The notes beneath the pieces were generated by a model that saw only the letters and a program-made list of their open reading frames with translations, did no database searches and had not been told where the DNA came from. Of a stretch of DNA of 7,383 nt, positions 1-5,955 are shown one piece after another. The stretch lies in the NCBI GenBank assembly GCA_017530275.1, contig JAFXMP010000340.1, forward strand, positions 1 through 7,383, written 5' to 3'. Within the stretch, counting starts at the first letter, position 1; the number at the start of each line of letters is the position of its first letter. A program made the position numbers and the translations under genes. Source of the stretch: Clostridia bacterium. GTDB taxonomy: Bacteria > Bacillota_A > Clostridia > Christensenellales > Aristaeellaceae.

Positions 1-492
1 CTCGGGCTTGTGAAGTCCGGGGTCTATAAGCATTTTGAGAGCAAAGTAGCGATTTGGAACGCACTGCTGGATCAGATGATTACCTATTATGCGGACCACT
101 TTGGGTCGGCGGAGCATCTGCCGCCTATACCGGATTCGCTGGAAGGGCTTGTCACGATGACGATGCAGATGGTAAACTTCACTGTGCATGATGAGAAGAT
201 CATCATGACGCGCAAGGTGCTGACGCTTGAGCAGTTCCGGGACGAATGCGCCAGAGATCTTGCCACAAAGCATTTTCTCACCGGTCTTACGGAGATGTTT
301 ACACAAGTTTTTACTGGCATGATGGATCAGGGTCTGCTTCGCCGGGATGATCCGGCGATGCTGGTCTTCGCCTACACCGCGCCGATCTCCGCCCTGATCC
401 ACCTGTGCGACCGGGAGCCGGAGAAAACGGAGGAGGCACTCAGGCAGGTGGAGGCGTTCAGCCGGCATTTTATCAAAACATACGGCGCATGA
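1..492 (+). CDS. TetR/AcrR-family transcriptional regulator, 5'-truncated by the window edge
   Basis: This is probably a ligand-responsive DNA-binding repressor of the TetR type; its target and ligand cannot be told from sequence. The frame is open from base 1, so the start lies outside the window. The first visible residues, GLVKSGVYKHFESK, match the end of the TetR helix-turn-helix (the recognition helix with the usual Y-x-H-F-x-S/N-K signature), so about 25-30 N-terminal residues are missing. The remaining roughly 140 residues are alpha-helical, as expected for the dimerisation and ligand-binding domain, and end at TGA 490-492 after an ordinary C-terminal length. A GTG at 10-12 lies inside the HTH and is not a credible start. 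The next gene begins nearly 490 bases downstream, so an operon with it is not evident. Family assignment is confident; specificity is unknown. Confidence 0.85.
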   Translation, partial: LGLVKSGVYKHFESKVAIWNALLDQMITYYADHFGSAEHLPPIPDSLEGLVTMTMQMVNFTVHDEKIIMTRKVLTLEQFRDECARDLATKHFLTGLTEMFTQVFTGMMDQGLLRRDDPAMLVFAYTAPISALIHLCDREPEKTEEALRQVEAFSRHFIKTYGA

Positions 493-530
493 TGCTAACG
501 TAGCAGCAACAGCAATAGCGAGGGAGCTTG

Positions 531-857
531 CCTGCTTCATATGGGGAATGATGACGGGAAACATCGCGTGAAGCAGGACTGAAAAGCCACTCGATAATGC
601 AAAGGAATGAATGACAATGCCCAAGGGAAGGAGCGCACGATGAAAGAGCCATAGGAGCAAAGCGGAAGGAAAAGTGATCTGCGATGGTTCTATGGTGACA
701 CACAAGTGATTCACGAGTGAAGATAGCAGCACAACCCGGCGAGCCATGATCCTGAGGTAACCAATCCCCGAATAACAGACTGGTCATTGCCGAGTAGCGC
801 GCTTTTATGGCTCTTTCATTGTGCGCTCATTTTCCTTTTGACAAATGGGCACTACAT
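531..857 (+). ncRNA. Putative structured RNA or long structured leader, class not recognised
   Basis: No protein gene is convincing between 493 and 978, but the + strand folds strongly when paired by eye. Bases 631-658 pair with 801-828 over 28 consecutive positions, including G.U at 639/820, 654/805 and 655/804. After one mismatch (630/829) pairing continues at 625-629/830-834, then across an asymmetric loop at 618-623/846-851. Inside, 684-690 pairs with 741-747 and 676-679 with 748-751 across a 4-nt bulge. Upstream, 531-540 pairs with 568-577 (10 pairs, one U.G). The imperfections become A.C mismatches on the minus strand, so the RNA would be read from +. It could be a free ncRNA or the 5' leader of the hydrolase mRNA. 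I could not match it to RNase P, tmRNA, 6S or a group II intron domain V. The ends given are only those of the visible pairing. Confidence 0.4.
631..828. repeat. Inverted repeat, 28-nt arms (631-658 and 801-828) around a 142-bp centre
   Basis: At DNA level the outer 23 bases of the arms (631-653 and 806-828) are inverted copies with one difference (G639 against T820). The inner five positions add two more G/T differences. The repeat could be read as terminal repeats of a MITE-like element or as an invertible segment, but I see no target-site duplication next to the arms, no transposase or recombinase in the window, and no clear promoter in the 142-bp centre. An RNA stem explains the pattern of differences better. 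Confidence 0.75.
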
Positions 858-966
858 AACAGAGCCTGACGGCGCAGCCGACGTAAAGATGCATCGAAAG
901 CAGGAGGATGAGACGAGGGTAACCACAAGAAAAGGTGAGATACATCCAGGCTGGAAGAGAGATATT

Positions 967-981
967 GGAGGATTGGAAGTG
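967..981 (+). promoter_or_regulatory. Ribosome binding site and GTG start of the hydrolase
   Basis: GGAGG at 967-971 is followed by a 7-base spacer and GTG at 979-981. This decides the start. The ATG at 991 is 19 bases from the GGAGG, too far for normal initiation, and the open frame extending upstream to a TTG at 787 has no ribosome binding site and no protein-like composition. Confidence 0.75.
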
Positions 982-1587
982 AACAAGAATATGAAAGGTT
1001 TTGTATTATACATTCACGGAAAAGGCGGCAGTGCGGCGGAGTGTGAGCACTATAAGCCGCTGTTTCCCGGCTGCGAGGTTTTCGGCCTGGACTACCGGAC
1101 ATTCACGCCATGGGAAACCGGTGCGGAGATTCATGCCGCAGTAGAAAAGCTGAAAACCGAAGATAAAAAAATCATCCTGATCGCCAACAGCATCGGCGCG
1201 TATTTCAGCATGAACGCCGGAATCGGCGGTATGATCCGTGAAGCATACTTCATTTCACCCATTGTCGATATGGAAAGATTGATCGGCGACATGATGCAAT
1301 GGGCGGGCGTGACAGAGACGGAGCTGAAATCAAAAGGCGTGATTCACACCGAATTCGGCGAAGATTTGTCCTGGGAGTATCTCCGCTATGTGCGAAGCCA
1401 TCCGATCAGCTGGGATGTACCGACGCATATCCTCTATGGGAAAAATGACAATCTGACAAGCTTTGAGACCGTTCATGCCTTTGCCGAAAGGCACAATGCG
1501 GCGCTGACTGTGATGGAGGGCGGCGAGCACTGGTTCCACACGGAAAAACAGATGCAGTTCCTGGATGACTGGATCAGAAAGCGCTGA
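979..1587 (+). CDS. Small alpha/beta-fold hydrolase (202 aa)
   Basis: Predicted cytoplasmic serine hydrolase or esterase of the alpha/beta fold; substrate unknown. After a short N-terminus comes a beta strand and oxyanion region, VLYIHGKGGSA (residues 9-19). The nucleophile elbow is A-N-S-I-G with Ser71; the usual first Gly is replaced by Ala, which is common in this superfamily. The acid is probably Asp157 in YGKND and the base His184 in GGEHWFH. At 202 residues it is a compact member with a small cap around residues 100-145. It has no signal peptide. The GTG start at 979 is chosen from GGAGG at 967-971. The frame stays open upstream to 787, but those residues look non-protein-like. It opens a co-directional block: the next gene starts 23 bases after its stop. 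The family is well supported; the enzymatic role is not. Confidence 0.85.
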   Translation: MNKNMKGFVLYIHGKGGSAAECEHYKPLFPGCEVFGLDYRTFTPWETGAEIHAAVEKLKTEDKKIILIANSIGAYFSMNAGIGGMIREAYFISPIVDMERLIGDMMQWAGVTETELKSKGVIHTEFGEDLSWEYLRYVRSHPISWDVPTHILYGKNDNLTSFETVHAFAERHNAALTVMEGGEHWFHTEKQMQFLDDWIRKR

Positions 1588-1610
1588 GGACCATGGAGGG
1601 AGGATGATTC

Positions 1611-2012
1611 ATGAAAAAGAAGATCATTTTGTTTTTCGCAGGGATTGCACTGATCATAGCCGCCGGGATTCTGATATTCACACGACAGCCTGAGACCCGG
1701 TTCGATGGAGACCGGATCAGCGATCCGGACTGCTTTTCCCTGCAATTTGTACGGATGAATATGACCGATTCTGAGACCATGGCACTTGAGGAAGGCGATA
1801 TCCTTCACGTCTCCTGGCGGATCGAAAGCGGGCACGTAGATATTCTCATCGGCATGGAAAGCGAAGAACCGGTCTATCGGGCCGATGACCGCGCCGCTGG
1901 GGATGATGCGGATTTTTACGTGGAAATTCCCAAAACGGGCACCTATACGATCACCGTTTCCGCACGGGAGGCGAAAGGGCGGATCATGTTTTTGAAGACG
2001 GAAAATGAATAA
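1611..2012 (+). CDS. Small membrane-anchored protein of unknown function (133 aa)
   Basis: I do not recognise a named family. The N-terminus is a classic membrane anchor or uncleaved signal: four residues MKKK, then about 20 hydrophobic residues, ending near FTRQPE (about residue 25). There is no lipobox cysteine. The rest is an extracytoplasmic domain of about 105 residues, rich in beta-strand-forming segments, with patterns such as EGDILHVSWRIESGHVDILI and a closing GTYTITVSA strand. These recall the small beta-sandwich domains of secreted Bacillota proteins that end in a 'tG.Y.i.v.a..a.G.i.f' pattern. A strong GGAGGGAGG at 1595-1603 sits 7 bases before the ATG. The gene lies 23 bases after the hydrolase stop, so cotranscription is likely. 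A single cysteine (near residue 43) argues against a disulfide. Confidence 0.75.
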   Translation: MKKKIILFFAGIALIIAAGILIFTRQPETRFDGDRISDPDCFSLQFVRMNMTDSETMALEEGDILHVSWRIESGHVDILIGMESEEPVYRADDRAAGDDADFYVEIPKTGTYTITVSAREAKGRIMFLKTENE

Positions 2013-2028
2013 CGCCCAAGAGGAAAAT

Positions 2029-2335
2029 ATGGAAGGAATGATAACGGAACGTCTTATCCTGAGACCATTCCGCGAATCGGATTACGACGATCTCTATGAA
2101 TTCCTGTCCCAGCTTCGGGACGACGAATTTGAGGGATACCCGGGCATTACCTACGAGAATGGCCGGGAACAGCTGAAAGCCCGACTCGGCTCGGACGAGT
2201 TCTACGCGCTGGAATTGAAGGAAAACGCCAAGGTCATCGGCAATATTTATTGCGGAAGCCGGGACTTTTATTCCTTCTCCAACAAAACGGGTGCTCTATA
2301 CATCCTCAACAAACAAAGAGCAGGGAAACAAAGCC
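2029..2335 (+). pseudogene. GNAT N-acetyltransferase, 3'-truncated remnant
   Basis: The first ~85 residues read as a normal RimJ/RimL-like GNAT N-terminus: ITERLILRPFRESDYDDLYE, then a segment ending KVIGNIYCGSRDF, which corresponds to the central beta strands. A short YILNK-like stretch follows, and then the acetyl-CoA-binding motif A region and the whole C-terminal half are missing. Family members usually have about 170-180 residues. Instead the sequence runs straight into the leader and start of the metallophosphoesterase at 2336; this frame stays open to 2544 only as an overlap with that gene and loses all GNAT character. ATG 2029 is preferred, with AAGAGG at 2018-2023; ATG 2005 overlaps the previous stop and lacks a clear site. 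Without motif A the product should be inactive. Confidence 0.75.
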
Positions 2336-3007
2336 ATGAAAATCGCCATTTTATCCGACACCCACGATCTTCTCCGCCCGGAAGTGCTTGCCTTGCTGCC
2401 GGGATGCGGCTGCATCCTCCACGGCGGGGACGTCAGCAGCCGGAAGATCCTGGATCAGCTTTCGCAGTTCGCCCCGGTCAGCGTGGTGCGGGGCAACAAC
2501 GACAAGGAATGGGCGGAGCATTTGCCGCTGTTTCTGGATGTTGAAATAGGCGGGCTGCGGGTGTACATGACCCACAAAAAGAAGGATTTGCCCAAGGATA
2601 TGTCATCCTACGATCTCGTAATCTTCGGGCATTCCCACCAGTACAGCGAAACGTGGGTGGATCATCCCGGCGGCAGGCGCACGCTGCTTTTGAATCCCGG
2701 CAGCTGCGGGCCGCGGCGGTTCCATCAGCCCATCACGCTGGCCATACTGACTATAAATGATGATGGTTGGAGCGTGAAACGCGTCGAGATCCCCCACGCG
2801 CCCAAAGAAACCGCGCCGAAGGCCGATCCACATAATATCAAGCAGCAAATCGAAATCGTGATGAAGGAAACACAGAAGGGGAACGGCGTTTCGTACATTT
2901 CCGAAAAGTACGGCATGGACAGGGCGCTGGTGGAGCAGATCGCCCGGCTGTACGTCACCCATCCCGGCGTCACGGCGGACGGGATCATGGGCAAGATGGG
3001 CATTTGA
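2336..3007 (+). CDS. YfcE/MJ0936-type metallophosphoesterase with C-terminal helical extension (223 aa)
   Basis: Predicted two-metal phosphodiesterase, cytoplasmic. All motifs of the calcineurin-like YfcE group are present: SDTH (Asp8, His10), HGGD (Asp32), GNND (Asn54), MTH (His80) and GHSH (His99, His101), followed by LNPGSCG near residue 120, typical of this group. These are the residues that normally bind the metals. The core ends near residue 155; E. coli YfcE has about 180 residues. The last ~57 residues (from about 167) form a helical region with HTH-like spacing (ISEKYGMDR, then ALVEQIARLY, then HPGVTADGI). I believe similar tails occur in other clostridial members. The ATG at 2336 follows AGGGAA at 2322-2327. 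The gene directly abuts the broken acetyltransferase, suggesting a deletion brought it into this block. Natural substrate unknown. Confidence 0.9.
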   Translation: MKIAILSDTHDLLRPEVLALLPGCGCILHGGDVSSRKILDQLSQFAPVSVVRGNNDKEWAEHLPLFLDVEIGGLRVYMTHKKKDLPKDMSSYDLVIFGHSHQYSETWVDHPGGRRTLLLNPGSCGPRRFHQPITLAILTINDDGWSVKRVEIPHAPKETAPKADPHNIKQQIEIVMKETQKGNGVSYISEKYGMDRALVEQIARLYVTHPGVTADGIMGKMGI

Positions 3008-3025
3008 AAAGGAGGAATTGAGATC

Positions 3026-3691
3026 ATGGAAAGAAAGTATCATTACAAAGATATGCCGGAATCCATGCGGGGAACCTACGGAGAATTTTCAAAAAACTTT
3101 GGGTTCGACTGGAAAGAGTTTGTGATGGGAATACCAACGCCGCTGTTTCTTGTAACGACCTACAAATCCAACGGGCAGCCAAACGCAACCATGCAGGCAT
3201 GGGCGTGCTTTACGAGCGCAAATCATGGCGGCGGATATTATGCGATCCTCTCCAGCGTGAATAAGCAAGGGCATCTCTGCCAAAGCCTGCATGAAAAGAA
3301 AGCGGCGGTGCTCAATTTTATGTCTCCCGATTTATACGAAGCCTGTATGCAGACCATCCGGAACAATCAGTTTGAGGCGGATGAAATCACTGCATCGGGG
3401 CTTACCGTGGAGAAAGCATCCTGGGTGGAAGCGCCAATGGTCGCCGAGTGCTTCATGAACCTGGAATGCAGATATATGTGGGAGAAGGAGATCGTTCCGG
3501 GAGACGACCATGTGATGGTGTGCATGGAAGTGATAGGCGGGCATATCGAGAAGGACTTTCTGGAAAACAGGTTTGGAGGCAAAGGAATCCTGTACAATAT
3601 CCATTATCCGATGAACCCGGAAGATGTGAAAGAAAAAGGGTGCGATTATACCGCCAGGCTTACGAAAGCAAACCGATCCTACGAATATTGA
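3026..3691 (+). CDS. Flavin reductase-like FMN-binding domain protein (221 aa)
   Basis: Predicted cytoplasmic FMN-binding protein of the flavin reductase-like split-barrel family (PF01613 type), which either reduces free flavin with NAD(P)H or acts as a flavoprotein oxidoreductase. The N-terminal third shows the expected strand pattern: GIPTPLFLVTT, a turn with NGQPN, then MQAWACF, which fits the 'vvlVTt...dG.pNa...sw..' signature where FMN binds. The middle (KKAAVLNFM, near residue 95) and the segment around EAPMVAECFMNLEC (near residue 140) also match the family. Length is normal. GGAGG at 3011-3015 is 10 bases before the ATG, and the gene starts 18 bases after the phosphoesterase stop, so it is probably the last intact cistron of the block. 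The electron donor and partner are not evident; no cognate monooxygenase is visible. Confidence 0.85.
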   Translation: MERKYHYKDMPESMRGTYGEFSKNFGFDWKEFVMGIPTPLFLVTTYKSNGQPNATMQAWACFTSANHGGGYYAILSSVNKQGHLCQSLHEKKAAVLNFMSPDLYEACMQTIRNNQFEADEITASGLTVEKASWVEAPMVAECFMNLECRYMWEKEIVPGDDHVMVCMEVIGGHIEKDFLENRFGGKGILYNIHYPMNPEDVKEKGCDYTARLTKANRSYEY

Positions 3692-3776
3692 TGATCGGGA
3701 CAGACGGCCGGAAACGTACGGCGCGCTTGTCAAGCGGCAGCATGAAGAATGATCCGGTTTCATGCAGGCAAAACAA

Positions 3777-3845
3777 ATGAGATTGCTGTTTGAAATGGAT
3801 AAAAAGGATTATGCTCATACATTGACGGGCGCAATAAACAAATGA
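3777..3845 (+). pseudogene. Possible 5' stub of a lost gene (22 codons)
   Basis: The ATG at 3777 opens a short frame beginning MRLLFEMDKKDY and ending at TGA 3843-3845. From memory this start resembles the first residues of some clostridial NUDIX hydrolases, which begin with a LLFE.D.KDY-like string, but the resemblance stops after about 12 residues and no NUDIX box follows. There is only a weak AGG upstream. It could be the surviving beginning of a deleted gene or chance. Low certainty. Confidence 0.25.
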
Positions 3846-3864
3846 ATGATGTTCATGATTCTGA

Positions 3865-4035
3865 TCAAGCCGTTCTATCTGTACAGATGAAACGATTGAT
3901 GATATAATGATCGCATTGAAAGCATTTCCCAATGTGGAAACGGCCACAGCTGGAAGGTATGGCACAGTGAACGATACCTTTGAACCGTTTGAGACGGACG
4001 AAAATGGGATGCAGCGAATCGCAATCTCCAAATAA
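3865..4035 (+). pseudogene. C-terminal fragment of an unrecognised protein
   Basis: Between TGA 3862-3864 and TAA 4033-4035 lies a 56-residue frame with protein-like composition. It includes DETIDDIMIALKAFPNVE, then GRYGTVNDTFEPFETDENG, ending RIAISK. It has no plausible start with a ribosome binding site, so it reads as the end of a gene whose beginning is gone. I cannot name the family. It shares frame with the YdcF remnant downstream but is separated from it by the TAA, so they are probably different genes. The alternative is chance openness, which the biased residue pattern argues against. Confidence 0.4.
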
Positions 4036-4065
4036 AGCGAAAGCGGCAAGCATAGAAAAGGCGGG

Positions 4066-4433
4066 ATGCTTATGATGCAGACAGAACAAAAAATCATCAA
4101 AATCTGCACCGGCGGCGGCACGGCGGCGGATGACCCCACCGCCACGGAAGCCGGGAAAACGGCGGAATGGCTCCGGGAAAACGGCGTCGATCCCGCCCGC
4201 ATCCTGGCGGAGGATCAGTCCATTACCACGGCGCAGAACGCCATCTTCACCTTTGACCTGCTGGAAGAGCACTGGCCCCAGGTGACCCGGCTCGCGATCA
4301 TCTCCAGCGATTATCACATCGCTACCGGCGCGCTGATCGAATTGTCCGGGGATGCGGAAACGGCGTTGTAATCTATTATGAAACCTATGATATCCACGAG
4401 CTTCCGCCGCTGCACGGGGAAGGAAAGGAGTGA
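4066..4433 (+). pseudogene. YdcF/DUF218-family protein, broken remnant
   Basis: The readable part matches the middle of a DUF218 (YdcF/SanA-like) domain: IICTGGG-like strand and loop (KICTGGG), a conserved acidic/Thr segment TATEAG, ENGVDPARILAEDQS, TAQNA, and LAIISSDYHIATG, the family's terminal 'iiTs.yH..Ra' strand. About 40-100 N-terminal residues expected before CTGGG are absent; only MLMMQTEQKI precedes it. After SGDAETAL the frame stops at TAA 4369-4371, yet the frame one base off continues with protein-like VVIYYETYDIHELPPL and ends at TGA 4431-4433. That stop lies just upstream of the next start, as a real gene end would. A one-base loss near 4366 would explain this. The stretch between YHIATG and ALIELSGD also looks shorter than in relatives, suggesting an internal deletion. 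Family is fairly sure; the detailed lesion is inferred. Confidence 0.65.
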
Positions 4434-4440
4434 GCGCATG
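4424..4440 (+). promoter_or_regulatory. Ribosome binding site and ATG start of the PreA-like gene
   Basis: AAAGGAG at 4424-4430 lies 7 bases before ATG 4438. It decides the start over the in-frame ATG at 4378, which has no such site and whose 20 extra codons are explained by the end of the YdcF remnant in another frame. Confidence 0.8.
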
Positions 4441-5937
4441 ATCCCTGTTGAACCCATTATTCTCAGATCGGATATGATCCGCTGTGCCCTGTGCCAGAAC
4501 GCCCCCTGCGACGCAGTCTGCGAAAAGGTGAAGCCCGCCGATTTGCTGCGCAGCGTCTGGTTCCAGAACGAGCAATGCGCCGCCCAAAGGCTGCCGGAGC
4601 AAAATCTCTGCATCACCTGCTCCGCTCCCTGCGAGCGGGCCTGCGTCCGGGCGGGAGAGGTGCCCATCCGGGATGCGGTCAACCGGCTGTATTATCAGGT
4701 GAAGCCGGAATGCGAAACGCCGCTCCCGGAGAATGAGGATCGGCTGAAATGCGACCTGTGCGGTATACCTTTGGAGAACCCCTTCCTGCTTTCTTCTTCC
4801 GTGGTGGCCAGCACCTACGATATGTGCGCCCGCGCCTTTGAAGCGGGCTGGGCAGGCGCGTGCTTCAAGACCATCTGCACCCTGGATATTCACGAGGCGT
4901 CGCCTCGTTTCTCCGCCATTTCCGGCAGCGACGGCAGCATCGTGGGCTTTAAGAACATCGAGCAGCTTTCCGACCACAGTGTGGCGGAAAACATGGAGAT
5001 CTTCCGCAGGCTGAAAGCCAACTATCCCACCAAATTCATCTTGGCCTCCATCATGGGCCAGAACGAAGCGGAATGGGGCGAATTGGCCCGGCTCTGCGAG
5101 GAGAACGGCGCGGACGCCATCGAGCTCAACTTTTCCTGCCCCAACATGGCGGAAGGCGGCCTGGGCAGCGACATCGGCCAGGTGCCGGAATTGGTGGAAC
5201 GCTTCACGCGCGCGGCGAAGCAGGCCTGCCATATCCCCGTGCTGGCGAAGCTGACCCCCAACGTGGCGAACATGTCCCCGGCGGCGGAGGCGGCCAAACG
5301 GGGCGGAGCGGACGGCCTCGCCGCCATCAACACCATCAAATCCATCGTGGGCTTCAATCCGCACACCTATGTGTCCGCCCCCGCCGTGCACGGGCACAGC
5401 GCCGTGGGCGGGTACAGCGGCAACGCGGTCAAGCCCATCGCCCTGCGCTTCATCGCGGAATTGGGCCAGAACCCTGCATTGAGCGGGATGCACCTGACCG
5501 CTATGGGCGGCGTGGAAACCTGGATGGATGCGCTGGAGTTCATCCTGCTGGGCGGCGGTTCCATCCAGGTGACCACCGCCGTGATGCAGTACGGCTATCG
5601 GATCATCGACGATCTGAAAGCCGGCCTCAACCTGTATCTGACGGAAAAAGGCTTTGGCAGCGTCAGGGAAGCCGTGGGCCTCGCCCTGGATACGCTCAGC
5701 CCCACCACGGACACTTTGGAGCGGGATACGGTGATCTTCCCGCATTTCATCCGGGAGCGCTGCATCGGCTGCGGGCGCTGCGCCATCTCCTGCGCGGACG
5801 GCGGGCATCAGGCCATCCGCCTGGATGAACGCCGCCGCCCGGTATTGAACGGCAAAAACTGCGTGGGCTGCCATTTGTGCATCCTGGTCTGCCCCCAGCG
5901 GGCAATCAAGCCGGGAAAGAAGCGGATTTCACGCTGA
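4438..5937 (+). CDS. preA: PreA-type dihydropyrimidine dehydrogenase with extra N-terminal Fe-S domain (499 aa)
   Basis: Predicted to interconvert uracil or thymine and their 5,6-dihydro forms; cytoplasmic flavo-iron-sulfur protein. Residues ~105-430 are the FMN-binding DHOD-like barrel, very close to E. coli PreA: ENPFLLSSSV, GFKNIEQ, ASIMGQNE, NFSCPN with the catalytic-type Cys234, AKLTPN, INTIKSI, GGYSGNAVKPIALRF, MGGVETW, QVTTAVMQYGYRII. Two C-terminal ferredoxin clusters follow (Cys442/445/448/452 and Cys475/478/481/485). It is about 90 residues longer than E. coli PreA. The extra N-terminus has CALCQNAPCDAVC (Cys16, 19, 24, 28) and CITCSAPCERAC (Cys58, 61, 65, 69), like the N-terminal Fe-S domain of mammalian DPD and of PreT, but no FAD/NADPH domain follows. 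No preT or hydantoinase gene is adjacent, so the electron partner must be elsewhere. The gene is intact and GC-rich. Related PreA-like enzymes acting on other compounds cannot be excluded. Confidence 0.9.
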   Translation: MIPVEPIILRSDMIRCALCQNAPCDAVCEKVKPADLLRSVWFQNEQCAAQRLPEQNLCITCSAPCERACVRAGEVPIRDAVNRLYYQVKPECETPLPENEDRLKCDLCGIPLENPFLLSSSVVASTYDMCARAFEAGWAGACFKTICTLDIHEASPRFSAISGSDGSIVGFKNIEQLSDHSVAENMEIFRRLKANYPTKFILASIMGQNEAEWGELARLCEENGADAIELNFSCPNMAEGGLGSDIGQVPELVERFTRAAKQACHIPVLAKLTPNVANMSPAAEAAKRGGADGLAAINTIKSIVGFNPHTYVSAPAVHGHSAVGGYSGNAVKPIALRFIAELGQNPALSGMHLTAMGGVETWMDALEFILLGGGSIQVTTAVMQYGYRIIDDLKAGLNLYLTEKGFGSVREAVGLALDTLSPTTDTLERDTVIFPHFIRERCIGCGRCAISCADGGHQAIRLDERRRPVLNGKNCVGCHLCILVCPQRAIKPGKKRISR

Positions 5938-5955
5938 AAACGGAGAACAAAACAA

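Larger units (their letters stand above)
3692..4065 (+). other. Gene-debris region without an intact gene
   Basis: These 374 bases lack an intact gene. They contain a 22-codon possible gene stub (3777-3845) and a 57-codon protein-like tail (3865-4035), described separately. A 7-bp inverted repeat, GCATGAA at 3740-3746 and TTCATGC at 3759-3765, is not followed by a T-run, so it is not a convincing terminator. A second small one, AAGCAT at 4048-4053 and ATGCTT at 4066-4071, straddles the start of the YdcF remnant. I see no clear promoter for the genes to the right. Confidence 0.6.

Noticed and set aside
838..860. TTGACA at 838-843 as a -35 box of a promoter for the hydrolase
   Set aside because: No acceptable -10 hexamer lies 16-18 bases downstream; TACATA at 853 is too close. 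The hexamer also falls in a loop of the predicted helix.
493..978. Group II intron or other known ribozyme remnant in the structured gap
   Set aside because: Some GTGCG strings and hairpins invited the comparison, but I found no domain V-like hairpin, no reverse transcriptase and no consistent intron ends. Matches to RNase P, tmRNA and 6S signatures also failed.
473..1102. Minus-strand open frames across the 493-978 gap
   Set aside because: Ser/His/Cys-rich translations with no recognisable family, no ribosome sites, and overlap of the adjacent genes.
2292..2322. Hairpin TGCTCT/AGAGCA before the phosphoesterase as a terminator or attenuator
   Set aside because: Only six pairs with a 19-base loop and no T-run; easily produced by chance.
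3740..3765. GCATGAA/TTCATGC hairpin after the flavin reductase gene as a terminator
   Set aside because: The stem is AT-rich and short, with a 12-base loop and no following T-tract.
3448..3780. A 110-codon + strand frame within and past the flavin reductase gene
   Set aside because: Arg/Gly-rich out-of-frame shadow of the confidently assigned coding region.
5073..5828. A 251-codon + strand frame inside the PreA-like gene
   Set aside because: Arg/Gly-rich out-of-frame shadow of the barrel domain; no start context or family resemblance.
3865..5874. A 669-codon open frame on the minus strand opposite the PreA-like gene
   Set aside because: It mirrors the codon structure of a well-identified + strand gene in GC-rich sequence; the translation is Ala/Gly/His/Arg-rich without any family signal.
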